A program made the position numbers and the translations under genes. The notes beneath the pieces are model-generated. The model had not been told where the DNA came from and made no database searches. It saw nothing but the letters and a program-made list of their open reading frames with translations. From Sporosarcina sp. P2 (GTDB lineage: Bacteria > Bacillota > Bacilli > Bacillales_A > Planococcaceae), in NCBI RefSeq assembly GCF_002743255.1, contig NZ_PDYY01000002.1, forward strand, positions 62,001 to 126,000: a stretch of DNA of 64,000 nt. Direction: 5' to 3'. Positions 1 through 8,760 of the stretch are shown piece after piece (positions within the stretch are counted from its first letter, which is position 1; every line of letters starts with the position of its first letter).

Positions 1-465
1 AAGCAATGACGTACGCAATAAATCCGCCATTCGCGTGAAGGCAATTTCTGGTACCAATCGCGTGAAAATATCGAACAACAGCGCTGTTAATAACACCGGC
101 AACAGGAACTTGTCTGCAAAAACGACAGCCCCTTGCGCAAATAACAACATAGCGGGTTGGAAATTCAAGACGCCAAACGTTGCACCAGAAGCCAAAATCA
201 TCGCAGCAATTAATGGATACATCCCAAGGAATAATGAAGCAATCGTGTGCGTGATGACTTGGATTTGCTCAAAACTTTCCTTGGCTGGCTCAATCAGCAA
301 TACTAAAATGAGGATGAGCAACAGAAACCTCGTCCACTTTTGAAACGCCGGGAGAAAGAAATCGACAAGAGAAGCAATGAGCAACATGATGAGCAACAAG
401 AAAAATGGTCCGATGATACCCGCGATACTTTCCTGCAGAATATTCAACATAGTTGTCTCGTCCAT
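1..465 (-). CDS. spoIIIAE: Stage III sporulation protein AE, partial (runs off window)
   Basis: Only the first 155 codons are in the window; the frame stays open to base 1. SpoIIIAE is a polytopic membrane protein of the SpoIIIA-SpoIIQ channel between mother cell and forespore. Several hydrophobic segments are visible, and the stretch around residues 75-110 (THTIASLFLGMYPLIAAMI, then a Gly-rich turn and FQPAMLLF) matches the conserved core of the family. The first in-frame start, MDETTMLN, lies 20 bases after spoIIIAD. The family normally has a signal peptide and roughly 80-90 further residues before this point; here they are absent, so the protein is N-terminally short. Identification is firm; whether the short form works is unknown. 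Confidence 0.85.
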   Translation of the reverse strand, partial: MDETTMLNILQESIAGIIGPFFLLLIMLLIASLVDFFLPAFQKWTRFLLLILILVLLIEPAKESFEQIQVITHTIASLFLGMYPLIAAMILASGATFGVLNFQPAMLLFAQGAVVFADKFLLPVLLTALLFDIFTRLVPEIAFTRMADLLRTSLL

Positions 466-485
466 TCATTATTGTTAGGATTCGT

Positions 486-863
486 TCACCAAGGAATGAA
501 CGCGTGAATTGTCTCGATCAATTGCGTGATATACGGCAGCCACAATGTCATAATGACTACTTTCATGCTGGTCTGAAACAACTGCCCGAAGGCCCCGTAC
601 CCCTCATCTTTCATCTGAAGCGACAGAACTTCCGCCACATAATACAGACCTGCACTCACTACTAGTAGCGTCGCATAAGGCGACGGCAACTTTTCCGTCA
701 ACGCTAACAATGTCGACCCAAAAGGTACCAGGACCGTGAATAATACATACACTGTAACCAGTAAGAATAGCGTGGTATAAAGAATGGGATGCAAGGCAGG
801 TGCGGCAAATGAAAGCAGAAGCAGCAAGAGATACACGACAAATAATTGAAAGAGAATTGCCAT
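486..863 (-). CDS. spoIIIAD: Stage III sporulation protein AD
   Basis: A 125-residue membrane protein with about four hydrophobic segments. The C-terminal part, with YYVAEVLSLQMKDEGYGAFG followed by a segment ending in LIETIHAFIPW, matches the conserved end of SpoIIIAD, a channel component made in the mother cell under sigma-E. It starts directly after the spoIIIAC stop codon with no gap, and spoIIIAE follows 20 bases later, which is the usual AC-AD-AE order. The N-terminal half is more divergent than is typical. Confidence 0.85.
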   Translation of the reverse strand: MAILFQLFVVYLLLLLLSFAAPALHPILYTTLFLLVTVYVLFTVLVPFGSTLLALTEKLPSPYATLLVVSAGLYYVAEVLSLQMKDEGYGAFGQLFQTSMKVVIMTLWLPYITQLIETIHAFIPW

Positions 864-1073
864 TTACATCGCCATGGATAGCCAGCTAAAGAATTCCGTA
901 ATCTCCGTAAAGAATATTCTAAGGAACATCAGCAACTCGATCGAGATGTACAGATACGCTAAAAAAAATAGGAAAAATGAGAACTCTTTCTTGCCTGTTT
1001 GCTCGAAGAACACGTGAAGTACCCCAATCACCAACCCGACGCCGGCGATGCGCAATAAGTCATTCAGTTCCAT
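864..1073 (-). CDS. spoIIIAC: Stage III sporulation protein AC
   Basis: A 69-residue protein with two membrane segments, the normal size for SpoIIIAC. The N-terminal IAGVGLVIGVLHVFFEQTGK matches the family signature closely. A strong ribosome binding site (GGAGGAGG) lies 9 bases before the ATG. It is the first gene of the visible operon. In B. subtilis spoIIIAA (a secretion ATPase) and spoIIIAB precede it, but here the upstream 320 bases up to efp hold neither. A weak sigma-E-like promoter (ATACTTT then CATATCTA) can be drawn about 30-60 bases upstream of the start; this is inference only. Confidence 0.9.
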   Translation of the reverse strand: MELNDLLRIAGVGLVIGVLHVFFEQTGKKEFSFFLFFLAYLYISIELLMFLRIFFTEITEFFSWLSMAM

Positions 1074-1348
1074 CCCGCTACGCCTCCTCCATAATCCACT
1101 CTATGAAGTAGGCTTCTTAGATATGCAAAAGTATAAAAGTATAGGGGACATTGCGGATTGAAAAAGATAGGGAGTAGTTTTTATTGGCGTGGGGATTTGA
1201 AGTTCAAAGATATACTCCCAACGCTTCGCTTATGCTCGCAAAAGCCGTTCTTCGTGACGGCTCTCGCTCTAGGCGGAGCTTCCATCCCGAAGCACTCACA
1301 TTTAACAAACATTTATCAAAGATTTAGTTCTTGAACTTAATTCCACGC
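1074..1348. other. Intergenic region with hairpin-rich element; no gene
   Basis: No open frame here resembles spoIIIAA, spoIIIAB or yqhV. The segment about 1220-1320 contains an inverted repeat (AGCCGT at 1243-1248, ACGGCT at 1257-1262) followed by GC-rich words (TAGGCGGAGCTTCC). It looks like a dispersed intergenic repeat of Planococcaceae, but that is an impression from its composition and was not tested. Only one copy is in this window. Confidence 0.35.
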
Positions 1349-1377
1349 AAAAAAAGATGCCCCATTACTGGGACATC
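1349..1377 (-). terminator. Intrinsic terminator of the efp transcript
   Basis: On the minus strand GATGTCCC and GGGGCATC form an 8-bp stem with a 6-base loop, followed by seven U. It lies 16 bases after the efp stop codon and separates efp from the spoIIIA genes. Confidence 0.9.
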
Positions 1378-1393
1378 CTAAATAAGTATTTAC

Positions 1394-1951
1394 TTATGCG
1401 CGGGAAACGTATTCTGCTTCTTCTGTGTTGATGATCAACATATCACCTTGGTTCACAAAGAATGGCACTTGTACGACAAGGCCTGTTTCCATCTTAGCTG
1501 GCTTCGAACCGCCACTCGCTGTGTCGCCTTTGATTCCAGGCTCTGTTTCAGCTACTTCAAGCGTAACGGTCACTGGTAATTCAACGCCAAGTACTTCATC
1601 TTTATATGTGATGACGTGAACTTCCATATTCTCTTTCAAGAACTTCAGTTCATATTCAAGTTGCTTTTCAGATAGTTCGATCTGCTCGTAAGATTCGTTA
1701 TCCATGAATACGTGCATATCACCGTCAGCATATAAATACTGCATTTTACGGTTATCGATCTGTGCTTTTTCTACTTTTTCTCCCGCACGGAACGTCTTTT
1801 CGTTCACGTTGCCTGAGCGAAGATTACGCAGCTTCGAACGAACGAACGCTGCACCTTTACCTGGTTTTACGTGTTGGAAATCCATTACGCGCCAAATGTC
1901 ACCATCAACTTCAATTGTTAATCCTGTACGAAATTCGTTTACTGAAATCAT
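1394..1951 (-). CDS. efp: Translation elongation factor P
   Basis: EF-P, 185 residues, the usual length. It binds ribosomes stalled at polyproline stretches and restores peptide bond formation. The three beta-barrel domains are recognisable: the KOW-like N-terminus with VKPGKGAAF, where Lys32 at the loop tip is the residue modified in bacilli, the middle OB domain, and the C-terminal OB domain with [14 protein letters not shown] and VPFFVNQGD. It follows the peptidase gene by 24 bases on the same strand, an arrangement conserved in Bacillales. Confidence 0.97.
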   Translation of the reverse strand: MISVNEFRTGLTIEVDGDIWRVMDFQHVKPGKGAAFVRSKLRNLRSGNVNEKTFRAGEKVEKAQIDNRKMQYLYADGDMHVFMDNESYEQIELSEKQLEYELKFLKENMEVHVITYKDEVLGVELPVTVTLEVAETEPGIKGDTASGGSKPAKMETGLVVQVPFFVNQGDMLIINTEEAEYVSRA

Positions 1952-1975
1952 TCGTATTCCTCCATTTTTAACCGA

Positions 1976-3034
1976 TTATAAAATAAGCAGTTCTTTAGTA
2001 GACTTTGTCAAACGTTCATTACCTGTTTCTGTAATCAGTATATCATCTTCAATCCGCACGCCACCTACACCAGGAAGATAGATTCCTGGTTCAACGGTAA
2101 CCGCCATATTCGGCACAAGCACCGTTTTAGAACGGAATGATAAGGCTGGAGCTTCGTGAACTTCCATGCCAATCCCATGACCGGTTGAATGACCAAATGC
2201 CTCCCCATACCCTTTGGACTTGATATAATCGCGTGTAATTGCGTCGGCTTCGATACCAGTCATGCCGGGCTTAATTTGTTCCACACCCAGTTCTTGGGCA
2301 CGTAACGTAACTTCATAGATTTCACGAAGTTTAGCAGAAGGCTCACCGATCGCAACGGTTCTCGTAATATCCGAGATATACCCATTATAGAGGGCACCGT
2401 AATCCATTGTAACTAAATCACCTGTCTCAATCACTTTATCAGATGCGACCCCATGTGGTAAAGCCCCTCTTTCACCAGAAGCAACAATTATGTCAAATGA
2501 AGAGGATGTCGCACCTTGTTTCCGCATGAAAAACTCCAATTCATTGGCGATTTCTAGCTCCGTTTTACCTGCTTGGATGACCGAACAAATATAAACGAAT
2601 GCCGCGTCCGCGATGGCTGCTGCTTGCTTCAACACTTCGATTTCTTCCGGCGTCTTAATTAAACGTAATTTCTCTATTAAACCTGCGACAGGCACTAGTT
2701 TCGCTTTTATCTGTTCGTTATACATCTCAAACTGACTATAACTGAGATCCTCTTTTTCGAAGCCTAGTGTATCAATCTTCATCTCTTTTACTTGATTCGC
2801 AACTTCTTGGATCATCGTGCCCGTATGCTGGACAATGCGATAGTCTTTTAGTTGGTCATTGGCTTGCTCCATATAACGGAAGTCTGTAATGAAAACTGCA
2901 TCATCTTGTGAAACAATTGCCGTACCAGCAGATCCCGTGAAGTTTGTCATATAGCGACGGTTATACGGATTTGTAATGAATAATGCATCAAGTTGCTGTT
3001 CTTTTAGTAATTTTCTTAATTGCTCTATTTTCAA
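1976..3034 (-). CDS. yqhT: M24 family Xaa-Pro-type aminopeptidase (YqhT)
   Basis: A 352-residue metallopeptidase of the pita-bread (M24) fold. Residues 1-130 form the creatinase-like N-terminal domain (ALFITNPYNRRYMTNFTGS). The C-terminal catalytic domain shows the metal-binding pattern: FDIIVASGERGALPHG, the two Asp in VTMDYGALYNGYISDITR, His in GHSTGHGIGMEVHEAP, and two Glu near TVEPGIYLPG and RIEDD. The start is a TTG at 3034 behind AAAGGAGAG; its first base overlaps the aroQ stop (TTGA), indicating translational coupling. A longer in-frame reading to 3106 exists but runs inside aroQ and is not preferred. Confidence 0.92.
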   Translation of the reverse strand: MKIEQLRKLLKEQQLDALFITNPYNRRYMTNFTGSAGTAIVSQDDAVFITDFRYMEQANDQLKDYRIVQHTGTMIQEVANQVKEMKIDTLGFEKEDLSYSQFEMYNEQIKAKLVPVAGLIEKLRLIKTPEEIEVLKQAAAIADAAFVYICSVIQAGKTELEIANELEFFMRKQGATSSSFDIIVASGERGALPHGVASDKVIETGDLVTMDYGALYNGYISDITRTVAIGEPSAKLREIYEVTLRAQELGVEQIKPGMTGIEADAITRDYIKSKGYGEAFGHSTGHGIGMEVHEAPALSFRSKTVLVPNMAVTVEPGIYLPGVGGVRIEDDILITETGNERLTKSTKELLIL

Positions 3035-3477
3035 GACGGTCTCTCCTTTCGTTTTAACAAAAACGCTTGGAAGGCAAGATCGTAGCCCGCTGTTCCAAAA
3101 CCGCACAATTGCCCTGCTGCAACAGGCGCAATGACAGACGTGTGTCGGAACTCTTCACGAGTATGTATATTTGAGATATGGACTTCAATTACCGGAACGG
3201 AAATAGAGGCGATTGCGTCACGAAGCGCAATGCTATAGTGTGTAAATGCGCCCGGATTGAAGATGATCCCATCAATTTCTCGATCCCCGGCATCGTGAAT
3301 CTTATTGATGAGCTCACCTTCTATATTGGATTGAAAACACGCGAGCGTGATGTCTGATTCATCCGCTAGACGCTGTATTCGGCTTTCAATATCTGCAAGT
3401 GTCTCCGCCCCGTAAATATCCGGTTCTCTTTTGCCCAATCGGTTCAAGTTTGGACCATTTAAGAGTAACAGTTCCAT
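3031..3477 (-). CDS. aroQ: 3-dehydroquinate dehydratase, type II
   Basis: A 148-residue type II dehydroquinase, third step of the shikimate pathway. Family motifs are intact: LLLNGPNLNRLGKREPDIYG at the N-terminus (with the catalytic Tyr), SNIEGELINKIHDA, NPGAFTHYSIALRDAI, the catalytic His region EVHISNIHTREEFRH, and the C-terminal GFGTAGY. I chose the ATG at 3477, preceded by GGAGGGG at good spacing, rather than the ATG five codons upstream. It is coupled to yqhT by a stop-start overlap. Confidence 0.96.
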   Translation of the reverse strand: MELLLLNGPNLNRLGKREPDIYGAETLADIESRIQRLADESDITLACFQSNIEGELINKIHDAGDREIDGIIFNPGAFTHYSIALRDAIASISVPVIEVHISNIHTREEFRHTSVIAPVAAGQLCGFGTAGYDLAFQAFLLKRKERPS

Positions 3478-3547
3478 TAAATCCCCTCCCACTCATTTTT
3501 CTTCCCTATTTTAGCACAATGCAGTAGCGGGACATACTAATACTGTT

Positions 3548-3973
3548 CTAGCCTATTGTTTTTTTCATGTAGACAGATGTTCCGATGACGAAACGGAAGA
3601 TCATCGCAAACAAACAAGCAAACGGTATCGATATTTTTTTAATGAATTGTGTCATTGTCAAATCTGCTTTGACGTGGATCATCCATTCAATGAAGAGTAT
3701 TACAATAATTGTGACGATCAATGAAGAAACAGTGGGTGGAATCTTAATCGTCAGACGTGCAATAAAGTACAGGATAAAAAATAGCAAGAAGCAGATGACT
3801 CCCAATATCACCCACTTAAACCAGCCAGGAAAAGTCGTAAGCATATGAAGTTTTTTTGTCCAGCCTATTGGTGACCATTTTATAAATTTGAAAACTTTCA
3901 GGAATTTCAGTGAAATGATAGATAGTACCGCAGCCACAACAGCTGTCCACATATGTGTTGATGTAATTTTCAT
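3548..3973 (-). CDS. yqhR: Conserved membrane protein YqhR
   Basis: A 141-residue protein with four predicted membrane spans. It includes a short motif (SPIGWTKKLHMLTTFPGWFKW) between spans 1 and 2. Position next to aroQ and opposite yqhQ matches B. subtilis yqhR; the function is not known. I placed the start at 3973, behind GGGAGG, because the longer frame to 4027 adds a hydrophilic, poorly supported leader. Confidence 0.75.
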   Translation of the reverse strand: MKITSTHMWTAVVAAVLSIISLKFLKVFKFIKWSPIGWTKKLHMLTTFPGWFKWVILGVICFLLFFILYFIARLTIKIPPTVSSLIVTIIVILFIEWMIHVKADLTMTQFIKKISIPFACLFAMIFRFVIGTSVYMKKTIG

Positions 3974-4095
3974 GACAATACCTCCCATTCCAGTGTCGGG
4001 CAATTTACAACTTTTTAAACATCTCAATGGTGCAATTTCACTTTTTTTAGTACAATGGGAATATCGTTTCTTACGACAGAAAGTGTGGGTATGTT

Positions 4096-5085
4096 ATGAG
4101 CCAACAGAAAACTCCTCCGGCATACGGAGGTCAAGCACTTATAGAAGGTGTAATGTTCGGTGGAAAGAAGGATACGGTGACAGCTATTCGCCGTAAAGAT
4201 GATACGATCGAGTACTACCATGTACCGAGAGAATCACATCCTATACGCACCAAATTAAAAAAAATTCCTTTAATTCGTGGTATTGTCGCGCTAATCGAAT
4301 CGGCTGGTAATGGTTCTAAGCATTTGACGTTTGCAAGTGATCGCTACGATGTGATGCCTGGCGAAGAAGAGGAACATGCTAAAGAAGAAGAGACGTCGAA
4401 ACTAGTCATGATGCTTGGAGTGGCGGCAGTCGGAGTGTTGTCGTTTATTTTTGGTAAGTTCGTCTTTACACTTGCACCCGTTTTCTTAGCGGAGTTATTT
4501 CAATCCGTGGCACCTAGCAAAACGGCACAAATTATGATCGAAAGCTTCTTTAAACTATTCTTGTTACTGACGTATATCGGATTGATTTCTATGACACCGC
4601 TGATCAAGCGCGTTTTCCAATATCACGGCGCAGAGCATAAAGTCATCAATAACTACGAAAGTAATATGGAAATGACAGTAGAAAATGTACAGTCGCAATC
4701 CCGATTGCATTATAGATGCGGTAGTAGTTTCATTTTGTTCACGGTCATCGTCGGAATGTTCATCTACTTCTTAGTTCCAACCGACCCACTTTGGTTGCGC
4801 GTCCTCAATCGGATTTTGTTAATTCCGGTAGTGCTCGGCATATCATTTGAAGTATTACAGTTGACGAATGCGGTGCGCAACGTACCGGTACTTCGTTATC
4901 TAGGATACCCTGGGCTTTGGTTGCAATTATTAACAACAAAAGAGCCAGACGACAAGCAAGTAGAAGTTGCCATTGCTTCTTTTGAAAAATTATTGGAAGT
5001 GGAAGAACACGGAGTAGGTGTGTTGAATCCCCAACTAGCAGCAGAAACCGAAGAAGAGAATGAGCCAAAACCTCTTCTTTCATAA
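4096..5085 (+). CDS. yqhQ: DUF1385 membrane protein YqhQ
   Basis: A 329-residue polytopic membrane protein of the DUF1385 family. The hallmark N-terminus YGGQALIEGVMFGGK, the following PLIRGIVALIES and the central FQYHGAEHKVINNYES are all present; the last looks like a conserved His-rich loop. The protein's role is unestablished. It is divergent from yqhR as in B. subtilis. A hairpin (GAGCCT/AGGCTC, 5097-5131) and a stronger bidirectional terminator follow. The last 60 residues are acidic and less conserved. Confidence 0.9.
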   Translation: MSQQKTPPAYGGQALIEGVMFGGKKDTVTAIRRKDDTIEYYHVPRESHPIRTKLKKIPLIRGIVALIESAGNGSKHLTFASDRYDVMPGEEEEHAKEEETSKLVMMLGVAAVGVLSFIFGKFVFTLAPVFLAELFQSVAPSKTAQIMIESFFKLFLLLTYIGLISMTPLIKRVFQYHGAEHKVINNYESNMEMTVENVQSQSRLHYRCGSSFILFTVIVGMFIYFLVPTDPLWLRVLNRILLIPVVLGISFEVLQLTNAVRNVPVLRYLGYPGLWLQLLTTKEPDDKQVEVAIASFEKLLEVEEHGVGVLNPQLAAETEEENEPKPLLS

Positions 5086-5160
5086 GATTAAACAAAGAGC
5101 CTCGAATGTATTTTTTACATGTTTAAGGCTCATATTTCCACAAAATTTTTCATGAAAGTA

Positions 5161-5196
5161 AAAGGGCCTTAGCACATTCGCTAAAGGCCCTTTTTT
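5161..5196. terminator. Bidirectional terminator between yqhQ and cstA
   Basis: AAAGGGCCTTAGC pairs with GCTAAAGGCCCTTT, ending in a run of T on the plus strand and TTTTAC on the minus strand. It separates two convergent genes. Confidence 0.9.
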
Positions 5197-6624
5197 CTAT
5201 TGTTCACTCACAATAACTGGAACTTGTTTCGATTGAATGACTTTCAGTATGTAAAACACACCAATCGCAGCTGAAACTGCAATTCCTGTACCTACAGATA
5301 CAGCGTAGTCTAGATGTAGACCTTCAGGAGCATACATCCAGTACGTCACGACGACTGCAGTCATGAACAGTGCAGGAATTCCCGCAATCCAATGTGTTCG
5401 CTTTTCTCTGATTAAATAAGAGGTTGCGGTCCAAAGCATGATGGCTGCTACCAGTTGATTCGTGCCGCCAACATACCGCCACAAGAACGAATAGTCGATT
5501 GTGGATAGATAGAACATCGGTACACCTAATAGCAATGTACTAGCTAAAACCACCCACTTTTTATTGGGATTCAACCACTTAGATGTCGCTTCCGTGAAAA
5601 TCATACGCGCTGAACGAAGAGCTGTATCACCCGTTGTAATCGGCAAAATAATCACACCTAAAATAGCTAACATTCCACCAAACGAACCTAGTAATGTACT
5701 CGAAATTTCGTTTACTGCACCTGCAGGACCACCCGCAGCCAAGGCGCCTTGCAATCCTGCCGTACCACCAAAGAATGTCATACCTGCCGCAGCCCACACC
5801 ATTGCGATGATACCTTCCGCAATCATTGCGCCATAAAACACTTTCCGGCCCTCCGACTCCTTTTTCATCGTTCTAGAAACAATTGGACTTTGCGTACAGT
5901 GAAAACCAGAGATAGCTCCACAAGAAATCGTTACCATCAGCAATGGCCAAATTGGCAACTCTCCAGGATGTAAGTTCTGTAAAGTTAAATTCGGGATTTT
6001 TTCAGGACCAAATAATAACGCGCCACCGATTCCAACTGCCATCACGATCAACACTACCCCAAACACTGGATATAAACGGCCTATAATTTTATTAATCGGC
6101 AAAATAGCCGCCAACACGAAGTAACCAAATATAATAATAAGTGACACGATAAATGACAGCGGTGTAATGGATGAAATAAGTTGCGCTGGCCCTGCAGTAA
6201 AGGCAGCCGCCACAAGAACCATTAAAACAATTGAAATCACATTGATGAAACGTCTGGCGAAATCACCTAAATACTCTCCTACAATTTTAGGGAATTGAGC
6301 ACCGCCGTGTTTTAGAGATAACATGCCAGAAAAGTAATCATGAACAGCTCCTGCAAAAATACTACCAAACACAATCCAAATGAATGCGACAGGTCCATAT
6401 AACGCGCCCGCAATTGCCCCGAATATTGGGCCTAAGCCTGCGATGTTCAGTAATTGGATCAACCAGCCTTTCCACCAACTCATCGGCACGTAATCCATAC
6501 CATCAGCCTGTGTATAGGCAGGCGTTTTCCTTGCATCATCAATCACAAATACCTTTTCGACCACTTTCGAATACGTTAGGTAACCAATGATTAATAAGAC
6601 GATGGATGATAAAAATGTCAGCAT
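5197..6624 (-). CDS. cstA: Carbon starvation protein CstA family transporter
   Basis: A 475-residue transporter with about 12-13 hydrophobic segments. CstA-family proteins import peptides or pyruvate under nutrient limitation. Diagnostic stretches are LLNIAGLGPIFGAIAGALYG, VHDYFSGMLSLKHGG, SGFHCTQSPIVSRTMKKESE and TTGDTALRSARMI. It is shorter than the classic roughly 600-700-residue CstA and resembles the short class. It sits as a single gene, opposite yqhQ, between strong terminators. A good promoter with a small palindrome lies upstream. Confidence 0.9.
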   Translation of the reverse strand: MLTFLSSIVLLIIGYLTYSKVVEKVFVIDDARKTPAYTQADGMDYVPMSWWKGWLIQLLNIAGLGPIFGAIAGALYGPVAFIWIVFGSIFAGAVHDYFSGMLSLKHGGAQFPKIVGEYLGDFARRFINVISIVLMVLVAAAFTAGPAQLISSITPLSFIVSLIIIFGYFVLAAILPINKIIGRLYPVFGVVLIVMAVGIGGALLFGPEKIPNLTLQNLHPGELPIWPLLMVTISCGAISGFHCTQSPIVSRTMKKESEGRKVFYGAMIAEGIIAMVWAAAGMTFFGGTAGLQGALAAGGPAGAVNEISSTLLGSFGGMLAILGVIILPITTGDTALRSARMIFTEATSKWLNPNKKWVVLASTLLLGVPMFYLSTIDYSFLWRYVGGTNQLVAAIMLWTATSYLIREKRTHWIAGIPALFMTAVVVTYWMYAPEGLHLDYAVSVGTGIAVSAAIGVFYILKVIQSKQVPVIVSEQ

Positions 6625-6665
6625 GAAACCCCTTCTTTCTCGTCTTTTTATGTATTTGTCTGATA

Positions 6666-6680
6666 GATAGTTATACTATC
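6666..6680. promoter_or_regulatory. Small palindrome downstream of the cstA promoter
   Basis: GATAGT-TAT-ACTATC is a perfect 6-bp inverted repeat about 17-31 bases after the -10 box, inside the leader. It may be an operator or a weak hairpin; no regulator can be named. Confidence 0.35.
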
Positions 6681-6696
6681 AAACAATTTTCAACTT

Positions 6697-6725
6697 AGTA
6701 TATAATAGTTTGAAAATTATATCAA
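6697..6725 (-). promoter_or_regulatory. Sigma-A-type promoter of cstA
   Basis: On the minus strand TTGATA (6725-6720), a 17-base spacer and TATACT (6702-6697) give a near-consensus promoter about 75 bases before the cstA start. Confidence 0.75.
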
Positions 6726-6810
6726 CATAGATTCTTGAAATAATTTAACTTTTATTACGAATACGATATTCACCTACAAGAGAAGGCTGTTATCCTTTTC
6801 CTATGAAAGC

Positions 6811-6848
6811 ACAAAACCCCGAATGCATAAGAGCATTCGGGGTTTTGT
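6811..6848. terminator. Bidirectional terminator downstream of nrdJ
   Basis: ACAAAACCCCGAATGC and its exact complement form a 16-bp stem with a 6-base loop. The flanking A and T runs suit termination of nrdJ on the minus strand. Confidence 0.92.
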
Positions 6849-6859
6849 CTAGTATTGAA

Positions 6860-7978
6860 TTATAAACCACACTTCAACTGTGCTTGGCAATTGGTACACG
6901 TGTTACATCCACCAATTTCTTCTACTGTACCTTGTCGGCAAACTGGGCATGTGTCGCCCACTTCTGAACCGATTGTAACATTTGTAGAACGCAATGCTTG
7001 GATTGTATTAACGAGCACGACTTTCGGCTGTTCTGTCACTTCGACTACTTCTTCTGTATCCGGAATATTATCTTCCGCTTTCAGAGTTAGTACTTGTGCA
7101 TCACGGCTACCGTCGACGTATACTGTACCGCCCTTTGCCCCGCCTTTATACAATCTCTCGTACACACTCTCGACTTGTTCCACTGTATAGCCGCGTGGTG
7201 CGTTAACGGTTTTAGAAATCGAGCTGTCGATCCAGCGCTGAATGATACATTGCACATCCGCATGCGCTTCTGGTGATAATTCCATTGAAGAAATAAACCA
7301 CTCAGGCAAGTTATTCGGATCTGCATCAGGATTAGCCTGCAAATACTCTTCTACAATCGCTGCTTTTACTTCGATGAATTTCCCTAAGCGTCCGCTGCGA
7401 TAATATGTGAATGAGAAATAAGGTTCTAACCCGGTACTGACCCCTACCATGGTTCCAGTGGATCCAGTTGGTGCAACTGTCAATAAATGGGAGTTTCTAA
7501 TTCCATGTTCCAAAATCGATTCGCGGATATCTTCTGGCATGCGCTTCATAAAGCCAGAATAAATGAAAGCATGACGTAATGCTTTCGTTTCTTCATCCGT
7601 TTGACCAATTAGGAACGGGAAACTTCCTTTTTCTTTCGCCAATTCAATCGATTCGCGGTAAGCAGTTGTCGCAATTACTTCAAATACTTCATCCACTAAT
7701 TGATTTCCTTCAGGCGAGCCGTATTCTTTTTCACAGTAGATGTGAAGATCAGCAAGCCCCATCACACCAAGACCTACACGGCGTTCGCCAAGAGCTTGTA
7801 CTTTATTTTCTTCAAGGAAGTACGGCGTAGCATCGATGACATTATCTTGCATACGCACACCAGTCTGTACCGTCTCTCTCAACTTTTCAAAGTTAACCGT
7901 CTTCGTATTTTTGTCTGCCATCTCAGCAAGATTGACAGCAGCTAAATTACAGACAGAATATGGTGCAAGTGGTTGTTC
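6860..7978 (-). CDS. nrdJ: Class II ribonucleotide reductase NrdJ, exon 3 (C-terminal)
   Basis: Third exon, 372 residues plus stop, encoding the C-terminal half of an adenosylcobalamin-dependent ribonucleotide reductase. It begins with the Glu that completes the active-site motif NPCGE (E-QPLAPYSVCNLAAVN), continues through the barrel core (TVAPTGSTGTMVGVSTGLEP) and ends in a Cys-rich tail (CPVCRQG ... CNTCTNCQ ... CGL) that carries the redox-active and zinc-type cysteines. The open frame alone would begin at an internal Met (7921), but coding similarity extends to 7978, exactly where intron 2 ends with G. Joined exons give 853 residues, normal for NrdJ. Confidence 0.93.
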   Translation of the reverse strand, partial: EQPLAPYSVCNLAAVNLAEMADKNTKTVNFEKLRETVQTGVRMQDNVIDATPYFLEENKVQALGERRVGLGVMGLADLHIYCEKEYGSPEGNQLVDEVFEVIATTAYRESIELAKEKGSFPFLIGQTDEETKALRHAFIYSGFMKRMPEDIRESILEHGIRNSHLLTVAPTGSTGTMVGVSTGLEPYFSFTYYRSGRLGKFIEVKAAIVEEYLQANPDADPNNLPEWFISSMELSPEAHADVQCIIQRWIDSSISKTVNAPRGYTVEQVESVYERLYKGGAKGGTVYVDGSRDAQVLTLKAEDNIPDTEEVVEVTEQPKVVLVNTIQALRSTNVTIGSEVGDTCPVCRQGTVEEIGGCNTCTNCQAQLKCGL

Positions 7979-8760
7979 CAGTTGTTATCCTAAAGGCTTT
8001 TTATCCTCTAGTTCTTACAGTTGTCTTCCTGTAAGTTCAGCATACATTTTCACTGCGTCATTCATACAGTGTTGCGGTCTCGTGCCTGGATTATAGTCTG
8101 ATCAGGATCAATCAGGATCACCAGGTATGCGTTGCCCCTGACTAAAAATTTACTTCTAGCCTTCGGTTCGGATTGGCAAGTATAATTAACTTCAAAATCG
8201 ACTTATATAAACAAGAAGAAATTCAAGAAATTCTTCGATATTTCTAATTCCTTTTAAATTATTACAATCACTGCAGGAAATAGCAATATTATTAATTTCA
8301 TGTTTCCCTTCTCTTGAAAGTGGTTGCTTATGGTCAAAAACAATGTCTTCTCGATTTAGGGGTATTCTACAATAATGGCAACAAGGATCAGTATCATACA
8401 ACAGCTTCAGTTCCATTCCAGAAATAGGCTTAGAGTTAATAATTACCTTTGCAGCAATTCCAGTTCTTCTTCCCTTGGCATTGTTAAAGCTGTAAGATCT
8501 AACCCTCCAAAAAGAAATATGATCATTTTCAGCCCACTTAGCTTTAGAATAAGTTGAATGGTTCTTTTTACATACTTTGCATTGTTGTCTATATCCATCT
8601 CTGCTATCTACCCTTTTTTCGAAATCATTAACAGTTTTAGTAACACCACAAGTTTTACATGTTTTTTTCATAAGCCCCTCGTCAATTTAATTTTCTTTTA
8701 ATTATACTATTTCTCAGCTTTCCCGCTTCATCCCGCAATTTTTAACGTGAGGCGAACTTC
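7979..8760 (-). mobile_element. Group I intron 2 in nrdJ, with HNH endonuclease gene
   Basis: A 782-base insertion that starts after T (exon ...CCGTGTGGT) and ends with G, as group I introns do. Removing it restores NPCG-E-QPL in frame. An internal guide (GCCTCA, about 8753-8748) can pair with the exon end TGTGGT, giving the expected U-G pair at the splice site. A P-element-like AATTGCGGGA lies at 8740-8731. An HNH endonuclease gene occupies the middle (8671-8192), probably in a peripheral loop. The 3' core (R/S elements) is less clear, so the subgroup is not assigned. The insertion splits the catalytic motif between Gly and Glu. Confidence 0.82.
8192..8671 (-). CDS. HNH homing endonuclease (intron-encoded)
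   Basis: A 159-residue protein. The N-terminus is a zinc-binding four-Cys module (CKTC at residues 5-8 and CKVC at 31-34). The C-terminal half is an HNH nuclease: CHYC, then VFDHKQPLSREGKHEINN with the Asp-His pair and the Asn, then CSDCN. Such enzymes cut intronless alleles and drive intron homing. It has its own start behind GACGAGGGG and lies wholly inside intron 2, in the same direction as nrdJ. All metal ligands appear intact, so it is probably active. Confidence 0.88.
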   Translation of the reverse strand: MKKTCKTCGVTKTVNDFEKRVDSRDGYRQQCKVCKKNHSTYSKAKWAENDHISFWRVRSYSFNNAKGRRTGIAAKVIINSKPISGMELKLLYDTDPCCHYCRIPLNREDIVFDHKQPLSREGKHEINNIAISCSDCNNLKGIRNIEEFLEFLLVYISRF

